From: Actinobaculum sp. oral taxon 183 str. F0552
GTDB lineage: Bacteria; Actinomycetota; Actinomycetes; Actinomycetales; Actinomycetaceae
DNA length: 38,370 bases
Reading direction: 5' to 3'
NCBI RefSeq assembly: GCF_000466165.1
Contig: NZ_KE951406.1
Span: forward strand, 97,268-135,637
Shown here: positions 33,075 to 38,370 of the stretch, piece after piece
Layout of the letters: every line of letters starts with the position of its first letter
Position numbering within the stretch: position 1 is the stretch's first letter
Program-made: the position numbers and the translations under genes
Notes under the pieces: model-generated
Told to the model about the DNA's origin: nothing
The model's database searches: none
Seen by the model: only the letters and a program-made list of their open reading frames with translations

Positions 33075-33497
33075 ATGGACTCAGAGCGTATCTTCATCCT
33101 AGTCAAACCCGATGGTGTGGAGCGGGGTCTCGTCGGTGAGATCCTGGGCCGCATCGAGGCCAAGGGCTACATCCTCCAGGAGCTCAGATTCATGCGCGCC
33201 ACCGAGGATCTGCTGCGCAAGCACTACGCGCATGTGGCCGACAAGCCGTTCTTCCCCGACATCGTCGAGTACATGACGCGCGGTCCGCTCGTCGCGGGGA
33301 TCTTCAGCGGCAGGAACGTCGTGGAAGGCGTGCGCGCCCTGGCCGGGGCCACCAACCCGACGCAGGCCGTGCCCGGCTCGATCCGCGGCGACCTGGCACG
33401 CGAATGGGGACACGGCAACATCGAAAACCTCATCCACGCCTCTGATTCCCCGGAGAACGCGGAGAAGGAGATCGCGCTGTGGTTGGGCCGGGCCTGA
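33075..33497 (+). CDS. ndk: Nucleoside diphosphate kinase
   Basis: Transfers the gamma phosphate from ATP to NDPs through a phospho-His. 140 residues. RIFILVKPDGVERGLVGEI is the N-terminal signature (5-23). The active His lies in NLIHASDSPENAEKEI (about 122), where most members have HGSDS. GATNPTQAVPGSIRGDLA matches the family; the stretch WGHGNIEN replaces the usual short loop before the His. No Shine-Dalgarno; the TAAGAT box six bases ahead points to a leaderless mRNA. A 22-bp hairpin follows. Confidence 0.95.
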   Translation: MDSERIFILVKPDGVERGLVGEILGRIEAKGYILQELRFMRATEDLLRKHYAHVADKPFFPDIVEYMTRGPLVAGIFSGRNVVEGVRALAGATNPTQAVPGSIRGDLAREWGHGNIENLIHASDSPENAEKEIALWLGRA

Positions 33498-33526
33498 AGG
33501 CGTCGATCGAGGGGTGACTCCGACAA

Positions 33527-33573
33527 GCCGACGGGCCCGGCCGCGAGGACGCCTCGCGGCCGGGCCCGTCGGC
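33527..33573. terminator. 22-bp perfect hairpin between ndk and the betaine transporter genes
   Basis: Perfect stem 33527-33548 with 33552-33573 and a 3-nt ACG loop. A second hairpin follows (GGGG-AG-CCAC with GTGG-CCCC, 33577-33598). The convergent genes on both sides suggest bidirectional termination. Confidence 0.85.
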
Positions 33574-33601
33574 CCAGGGGAGCCACAGACGTGGCCCCTC
33601 G

Positions 33602-34591
33602 TCATTTCTTGGTGATGAACTTCTTCTTCAGCATCCACTCGTACACCACGTCGCCCGGATCGCGGCCCTTCACGTCCACCTGATAGTTCAGTTTGCGCAT
33701 CTCGGTCTCGGTCAGCTCCTTGGCGACCATGTCGAACCGGCCCTCCAGCTGAGGGAATCTCTTCAGGAGCTTGGCGTTGAAGATCGGCGCGGCGTTGTAG
33801 GACGGGAAGAAATGACGGTCGTCCTCCAGAACGGTCAGGTCGAGCGCGTCGATGCGGCCGTCGGTTGTGAACACCTCGCCGAAATTGCACGAGCCCTTGT
33901 CCGTCGCCGTGTAGATCGTCCCCGTGTCCATGAGCGAGATGTTCGCCTGGGGGATCCCGTTGGGAGTGTCCCGGGGGAGGCCGTAGGTGGCCAACAGCGG
34001 ATTGAGTCCGTCGGTGCGCGAGTTGAACTCCGACTCGACGCACATGGTCCGCTCCTGGGGCGGGAGCTTGGCGATGTCGGAGAGCTTCGTGATGCCCTTC
34101 GCCTTGGCGAATTCCGTCCGCGTGGCGAAGGCGTACGTGTTGTTGAACGGAGTCGGATTGCCCCACACCAGTCCGTTGCCGCGATCCTCGTCGCGAACCG
34201 CTTCCCACTGCTTCCTCTGGTCGGGGATGCCCTTTTCATGGTTCATATAAGTCAGCCACGCCGAGCCGGTGTAGTCCCAGCTGACCTGCGTCTGACCGCT
34301 GATCATGAGCTTGCGCGCCGGCTGCGAGCCCGGAATGCTCGTCATGTCGGTGACTTTGAAGCCGGAGGCTTTGGTGACGTAGACGGCTATCTTCCCGAGG
34401 ATGAGCTGTTCCGTGAAGCTCTTGCCCCCCACCGTGACATGGGTTTTCTCGGCCCCTTCGATGGGCGTGATGCTTCCGGGATTCGCTTCGGGTACCCCGG
34501 ACGTCGAGGGGCTCAGGCCGCATCCTGCGAGGGCTAAGAGCGTCACGGCGCCCAGCGCTGTGCAGCGCCGCAGTTTCGTCATGTTCGTCAT
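33602..34591 (-). CDS. opuCC: Glycine betaine/choline-type ABC transporter substrate-binding lipoprotein
   Basis: 329 residues. Lipoprotein signal peptide with lipobox LALAGC (Cys about 20), so anchored outside the membrane. The binding domain starts VTVGGKSFTEQLILGKI (about 45), typical of OpuAC/ProX-like proteins, and continues GSQPARKLMISGQTQVSWDYTGSAW. Aromatic residues for the quaternary ammonium cage are plausible here (W, Y, F). Captures glycine betaine, carnitine, choline or similar; which one is not decided. ATG 34591 has AAAGGA seven bases upstream and lies one base after the stop of the permease gene. Last gene of the four-gene unit. Confidence 0.9.
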   Translation of the reverse strand: MTNMTKLRRCTALGAVTLLALAGCGLSPSTSGVPEANPGSITPIEGAEKTHVTVGGKSFTEQLILGKIAVYVTKASGFKVTDMTSIPGSQPARKLMISGQTQVSWDYTGSAWLTYMNHEKGIPDQRKQWEAVRDEDRGNGLVWGNPTPFNNTYAFATRTEFAKAKGITKLSDIAKLPPQERTMCVESEFNSRTDGLNPLLATYGLPRDTPNGIPQANISLMDTGTIYTATDKGSCNFGEVFTTDGRIDALDLTVLEDDRHFFPSYNAAPIFNAKLLKRFPQLEGRFDMVAKELTETEMRKLNYQVDVKGRDPGDVVYEWMLKKKFITKK

Positions 34592-34592
34592 C

Positions 34593-35342
34593 TCACAGTC
34601 CTTTCGGTCGGGCAAAGTATTCGATGACCCGCGCCGCCCAGTCCACACCCAGTGCGAGGACGGCCACGAGGAGCGAACCGAAGATGAGCACACGTACCTG
34701 GTTGAGGTTGACGCCCGTCGTGATGAGCAGTCCGAGCCCTCCTCCGTTGACGAACGTCGCGAGGGTCGCGCTGCCGACCAGCAGGACGAGGGCCGTCCGT
34801 ATGCCCGCGAGCATGACGGGCACGGCCAGGGGGAGCTCCACCTTGGTCAGGACGGCCACGTTCGACATGCCCATGCCGCGTGCGGCCTCGACCAGCCTGG
34901 GGTCCACCGCCTTCAACCCGACCATCGTGTTCTTCAAGACCGGCAGGAAGCTGTAGACGACCAGGCTCACCAAGGCCGCCGTGTAGCCGAAGTCGAGCCA
35001 GAAGGCGAACAGGACGACGAGGCCGACCGTGGGGGCCGCCTGGCCGAGGTTCGCGATCATCGTGATCGGCCCGGTCAGGGCGGCGAAGGGCTTGCGGGTC
35101 AGGATGATTCCGGCGGGGATGGCCGTCGCCAGCACGATGACGGCGGCGACGATCGTGAGGTTGATGTGCTGAAAGGTCAGTCTTCTCAGTTCCTTGCTCG
35201 CCAGCGTCGCCTGCTCGGTCTCGGTCAAGTCCGTCATGCGGAGCCAGAGGATCATCCCGCCGAGGAAGAGGAGGAGGGCTATGGGCTGTACGATCAGGCC
35301 GATCCGGCTCTGCTCGCCCGGGTTCGCGGATCGCTCATTCAT
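34593..35342 (-). CDS. opuCD: Osmoprotectant ABC transporter permease
   Basis: 249 residues, about six TM helices. Starts at ATG 35342 (GGTGG eight bases ahead); an ATG at 35348 would add two residues. The permease loop facing the ATPase is EAARGMGMSNVAVLTKVELPLAVPVMLAGI (about 150-179), the EAA motif. Compared with the second permease it has an extra N-terminal helix (IGLIVQPIALLLFLGGMILWL). Its start overlaps the 3' end of the ATPase gene by 8 bases and its stop lies one base from the binding-protein start, so translation is coupled. Confidence 0.88.
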   Translation of the reverse strand: MNERSANPGEQSRIGLIVQPIALLLFLGGMILWLRMTDLTETEQATLASKELRRLTFQHINLTIVAAVIVLATAIPAGIILTRKPFAALTGPITMIANLGQAAPTVGLVVLFAFWLDFGYTAALVSLVVYSFLPVLKNTMVGLKAVDPRLVEAARGMGMSNVAVLTKVELPLAVPVMLAGIRTALVLLVGSATLATFVNGGGLGLLITTGVNLNQVRVLIFGSLLVAVLALGVDWAARVIEYFARPKGL

Positions 35343-36690
35343 CCCCATCACCACCCGCGGCCGTTGCGGCGGCGTCGGGCGTCGTTCGCGACTGTGACGA
35401 CTGGTCGTCCTGCGCCGGCTCGCCGTCGGCAGCCTCGTCCTCGGCGGGCGAGGAGTCGGCGCTGCTCGCGCTGTCGGCGCCCGTGTTGTGCCCGAGGGGA
35501 GCGGAGACCTCGTCGGGGGCCCTGGACGAGATCTCCTCGATCGCCTTGATGACCGTGTTGACCGTGATGAGACCGAGGAAACGGCGGCGCGGACCGTGGA
35601 CGATGGCTTCGGTAGATCCGGCCACGAGCATCGTGTCCAGGGCGTCGTCAAGCGTTGAGCTCGCGCCGACGATCGGCAGTTCCTGGTTGTAGTCGGACCT
35701 GATCCTGGACGTGCGCAGGATCTGCTTCGAACTCACCCATCCGACGGGTCTGTCCCTCCGGTCCAGGACGACGACCCGCCTGACGCCGGCGGCCTTCAGA
35801 CGCCGGTCGACCTCCAGGCTGTCCTCGCCCGGACGCGCCCGAACCGCCTCCTTGAGCGGCACGTCGCTGACACGGGCGAGCCCGAGCTGCATGAGACCCG
35901 CGCCCGACCCGATGAAGTCCTCGACGAACTCGTTGCTCGGGTTGGCCAGGATCCGCTCGGGGGTGTCGTACTGCATGATGTGCGCGCCCTCGTTGAAGAT
36001 GACGATCCAGTCGCCGAGCTTGACGGCCTCGTCGAAGTCATGGGTGACGAAGACGATCGTCTTGTGCAGCTCGTTCTGAATGTGGATGAGCTCCTCCTGC
36101 AGGCGCTGGCGGGTGATGGGGTCCACCGCGCCGAAGGGCTCGTCCATGAGGAGCACGGGCGGATCGGCGGCGAGCGCGCGGGCCACGCCGACGCGCTGCT
36201 GCTGACCGCCCGACAGTTCGCGGGGATAGCGGTCCCGGTACACGCTGGGGTCGAGGGAGACGAGGTCGAGGAGTTCGTCCACGCGCTCGGCGATGCGATT
36301 CCTGTCCCACCCCAGCATCTTGGGGACGATGCCGATGTTGGCCGCCACGGACATGTGGGGGAGAAGGCCTCCCGCCTGGATCACATAGCCGATGTGCCTG
36401 CGGAGCCTGTCTCCGTTCATCGTGGTGACGTCGTCCCCGTTGATGATGATGTGGCCTTCGGTCGGCTCGATGAGCCGGTTGATCATCTTGAGGGTCGTGG
36501 TTTTGCCGCAGCCGGACGGGCCGACGAACATGACGGTCTGGCCGGCCGGAATCTCCAACGTGAGATGGTCGACTGCGGGATTCTCACCGCCGTAGGATTT
36601 CGTCACGTCCTCCAGAAGAATCGAAGCGCCGGTGACGTCGGCTTCCTGGTCCCCGAAAATGTGTTTTTCAATTTGCTTGTTCTCAGACAT
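35335..36690 (-). CDS. opuCA: Osmoprotectant ABC transporter ATP-binding protein with CBS domains and acidic tail
   Basis: 451 residues. ABC domain 1-255: Walker A GPSGCGKTT (about 57-65), Q-loop VIQAGGLLPH, signature LSGGQQQRVGVARAL, Walker B VLLMDEPFGAVD, switch His in VTHD. Two CBS repeats occupy about 280-390 (LARVSDVPLKEA ... VLDRRDRPVGWVS and LPIVGASSTLDDALDTM ... FLGLITVNTVI). The last 60 or so residues are a disordered, strongly acidic tail. In lactococcal OpuA the CBS pair with an anionic tail senses ionic strength; the same may hold here. Overlaps the upstream permease gene by 8 bases. Confidence 0.93.
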   Translation of the reverse strand: MSENKQIEKHIFGDQEADVTGASILLEDVTKSYGGENPAVDHLTLEIPAGQTVMFVGPSGCGKTTTLKMINRLIEPTEGHIIINGDDVTTMNGDRLRRHIGYVIQAGGLLPHMSVAANIGIVPKMLGWDRNRIAERVDELLDLVSLDPSVYRDRYPRELSGGQQQRVGVARALAADPPVLLMDEPFGAVDPITRQRLQEELIHIQNELHKTIVFVTHDFDEAVKLGDWIVIFNEGAHIMQYDTPERILANPSNEFVEDFIGSGAGLMQLGLARVSDVPLKEAVRARPGEDSLEVDRRLKAAGVRRVVVLDRRDRPVGWVSSKQILRTSRIRSDYNQELPIVGASSTLDDALDTMLVAGSTEAIVHGPRRRFLGLITVNTVIKAIEEISSRAPDEVSAPLGHNTGADSASSADSSPAEDEAADGEPAQDDQSSQSRTTPDAAATAAGGDGDE

Positions 36691-37321
36691 GAATACCTCG
36701 CGACGTAGTGAGACGGCCTACGAGAAGAAGCAGGCCGTCGAGAATGAGGGCTAGGACGACGACGGCGATCACGCCGGTCAGCACCGATTCGAGGGAATTG
36801 GCGCCGCCCAGTCGGGTCAGCCCGGTGAAGATGAAGCCGCCGAGGCCGGGGCCGAGGGCGTAGGCGCTGATGGCGGCGATGCCCATGACCATCTGCGCCG
36901 AGATGCGCATTCCCGCCAGGATGACGGGCCAGGCCAGGGGTAGTTCGACTTTGACGAATGTCGCCGTTCGCGACATTCCGATTCCGCGCGCGGCCTCCAG
37001 GATGTTGCCGTCCACGCCCGAGAACCCCACGATCGCATTGCGGAGGATGGGGAGGACGGCGTAGAAGGTGATGACGACGACCGCCGGCATGACGCCGAAG
37101 CCCAGAGGGACGATCAGCAAGCCGATGAGCGCGAATGAGGGGATGGTCAGGCCGATTGCGGACACGTTGTTGGCAAGGGAGGTCAATGCCCTATTCCGGT
37201 AGCACAGGGCGGCAATGCCGATCGCGATGACGGTCGCGAGGATCAGACACTGCACGACCAGGGACAAGTGCTGCCAGCTCGCAGACAGAATTTGCTCCCG
37301 CCGTTCTGATAGAAAACCCAC
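36683..37321 (-). CDS. opuCB: Osmoprotectant ABC transporter permease
   Basis: 212 residues, about five to six TM helices. EAA motif: EAARGIGMSRTATFVKVELPLAWPVILAGM (about 117-146). First gene of the opuCB-CA-CD-CC unit. Start is GTG 37321 (VGFLSERREQILSASWQHL), which matches typical OpuB/OpuC permease N-termini; TTAGGAG lies 10 bases upstream. A GTG four codons earlier touches that site. The long in-frame extension upstream has no homology. Possible -10 boxes TATTAT and AATTAT lie upstream near 37354-37366; a regulator site was not seen. Confidence 0.88.
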   Translation of the reverse strand: MGFLSERREQILSASWQHLSLVVQCLILATVIAIGIAALCYRNRALTSLANNVSAIGLTIPSFALIGLLIVPLGFGVMPAVVVITFYAVLPILRNAIVGFSGVDGNILEAARGIGMSRTATFVKVELPLAWPVILAGMRISAQMVMGIAAISAYALGPGLGGFIFTGLTRLGGANSLESVLTGVIAVVVLALILDGLLLLVGRLTTSRGIHV

Positions 37322-37534
37322 TGAAAAACTCACTCCTAAGATGCATGTCGCATAATTCGCATAATACGACTTTTCATGCTTGCCGACCACTTCGCCTCCG
37401 TCAAGGGTTGGACTAACAGTTGACGAAAACAGTAAAATAAGGTAAAGAGTTTCTCCCGATCCGGTGAGGGGAACGAGTGGCGCCTGCCGCTGACACGCTG
37501 CGCCGGCGCGGAGGGCTGCGGTGGGGTCGTGCCC

Positions 37535-37745
37535 GTGAAAACGTTGACGATTCGCGGATTCAGGCCGTGGTCGCGTCGGCGGCGTTCGCCGTGCCGACGG
37601 CTTTCGTTTTCGAGCCGGCGGGCGCTGCGTCATCGGGCCGAACGGCTCGGGAAAGCCGGATGCCGTCGACGTGCTCGCCTGCGTTGTGGGCGGAGTGTGA
37701 AAATGATGCGGTCGGGCGGGGGCGTGGAAAATCTGCGCGGCGGGC
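37535..37745 (+). pseudogene. Frameshifted remnant of the N-terminus of an SMC chromosome-segregation ATPase
   Basis: Three reading frames joined in order reproduce the SMC N-terminus. Frame A (GTG 37535-37561): VKTLTIRGF. Frame B (37570-37623): VASAAFAVPTAFVFEPAG. Frame C (37632-37697): IGPNGSGKPDAVDVLACVVG, then TGA 37698. A last piece, VENLRGG (37724-37744), fits the GAKSLRGG that follows in SMC. Intact SMC reads (M)xLKxLTLRGFKSFA...FEPG...VIGPNGSGKSNVVDALAWV. The Walker A Ser/Thr is Pro here, so it could not bind ATP normally. Nothing of the coiled coils follows. The rest of 37322-37935 (divergent gap before the next gene) shows no other gene. Confidence 0.7.
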
Positions 37746-37923
37746 TCGGCCCTCCAGACGGCGGTCCGCGAGGCTCGCGCACTCCGGCAGGATGCGCTCC
37801 GGCAGGGCCTGACTGCGCTCGTCCTGGGCGCCGGATGGGCGTGCGGTCGACATGGTCGCCGGGATGTAATATAATTCACCGCTTTATCTCGTTTCGTTCT
37901 CTGTATTCCGAACGGAACGCATT

Positions 37924-37929
37924 CATAAT
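37924..37929 (+). promoter_or_regulatory. -10 box for a leaderless start
   Basis: CATAAT ends six bases before GTG 37936, the same spacing as at ndk. The -35 region is not clear. AT-rich DNA (37866-37930) precedes it. Confidence 0.4.
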
Positions 37930-37935
37930 GAAAGG

Positions 37936-38370
37936 GTGATCGTACAATTCCTCTTCGTCTTGGCCATCCTCGCCGCCGCCGGCGTCGTCTACGGCTTGGT
38001 CCTCGCCCGCAGCTCGCGGGGCAAGGGGGTGATAGCCGACACGGTCGAGGCGTGGCGTGCCGAAGACCGGCAGCTCGACGAATTCGACGTGACGATGCGC
38101 GACACGTCCGTGGGGGACGTCTTCAGCGCCTTCCCCGAGGACACCTCCCCGTACGTGACTCCCGAGACCGTCGAGGGGGGATTCACTCGGATGGTCGGAG
38201 CCGGAAAGGGGACGCCGGCGTCGGGCGGTCCTTCCGCCGGGGGCGCTCCGAGCCCAAGCCGAGGGCTCGCCGCCGGGATTTCCACCGGGAATGCGGCCGC
38301 CGTCGCGTCCGGCGGGGCCGTGGAGAACGGCGCCGGGAGGCCCGAGGCCGTCGGGGCCGCGCCGCAGTCC
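37936..38370 (+). CDS. Membrane-anchored hypothetical protein, N-terminal part (cut by window end)
   Basis: Open for 145 codons to the last base. An N-terminal hydrophobic helix (IVQFLFVLAILAAAGVVYGLVLA, residues 2-24) precedes a charged soluble segment (about 25-90) reading DTVEAWRAEDRQLDEFD and GDVFSAFPEDTSPYVTPETV, then a Gly/Ala/Pro/Ser-rich stretch to the edge. Probably a single-pass membrane anchor with a cytoplasmic or external domain still to come. The neighbour of smc in actinobacteria is often ftsY, which also begins with a short helix, but the soluble segment does not look like FtsY. Function not assigned. GTG is the likely start because of the CATAAT box; no Shine-Dalgarno beyond AAAGG. 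Confidence 0.55.
   Translation, partial: MIVQFLFVLAILAAAGVVYGLVLARSSRGKGVIADTVEAWRAEDRQLDEFDVTMRDTSVGDVFSAFPEDTSPYVTPETVEGGFTRMVGAGKGTPASGGPSAGGAPSPSRGLAAGISTGNAAAVASGGAVENGAGRPEAVGAAPQS

Noticed and set aside
37529-37939. 136-codon plus-strand ORF as a real gene
   Set aside because: Only its first nine codons resemble a protein (SMC start); the rest is out of frame with the SMC-like pieces, so the stretch is annotated as a remnant.

Overview
The window is GC-rich bacterial chromosome from an actinobacterium. Evidence: ClpP1-ClpP2-ClpX run next to trigger factor, an actinobacterial ileS T-box with a translational (Shine-Dalgarno hiding) output, several likely leaderless starts, a FadD15-like acyl-CoA ligase, and a TM2 protein with a Gly/Pro/Tyr tail. 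An Actinomycetaceae-like organism fits best, but this is inference from gene content only. No CRISPR array, rRNA operon, integrase or complete insertion sequence was seen.

Layout. 1-252: end of a probable secreted beta-helix protein. 340-2206: cysteine synthesis, cysE and cysK on the minus strand, with a Cys-rich leader peptide ahead of cysK. 2387-3832: YigZ-like protein, then cysteine-free S14 and L32. 4103-9367: a double-hotdog MaoC protein fused to a Rossmann-like domain, convergent with an MMPL exporter that is divergent from a TetR regulator. 9493-9764: tRNA-Gly(UCC) and tRNA-Pro(UGG). 9834-15554: TM2 protein, tig, clpP1, clpP2, clpX and a chorismate mutase. 15824-16855: secreted spherulin-4/GH135-like protein with an AT-rich core. 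17007-18839: fatty-acyl-CoA ligase. 19116-19860: AT-rich islet with a membrane protein and a broken ORF. 19945-24881: valS, DUF998-like protein, MarR regulator and proC. 25312-26298: secreted clan-A-like glycoside hydrolase. 26612-33497: SDR, T-box, ileS, folC, ndk. 33602-37321: OpuC/ProU-type glycine betaine ABC transporter. 37535-37745: frameshifted remnant of the N-terminus of an SMC ATPase. 37936-end: start of a membrane-anchored protein cut by the window edge.

How the genes work together. CysE and CysK make cysteine from serine and sulfide, and CysE ends in the Ile needed to dock into CysK. Tig, ClpP1P2 and ClpX form a protein-folding and degradation cluster. ValS and IleS charge tRNAs; ileS senses tRNA-Ile through its leader. 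The four opu genes form one overlapping unit for osmoprotectant uptake.

The most striking new signal is the cysK leader (2036-2206). An 18-codon ORF with three Cys codons in its last eight contains a 10-nt stretch perfectly complementary to the cysK Shine-Dalgarno region. This suggests that ribosome stalling at Cys codons frees cysK for translation.
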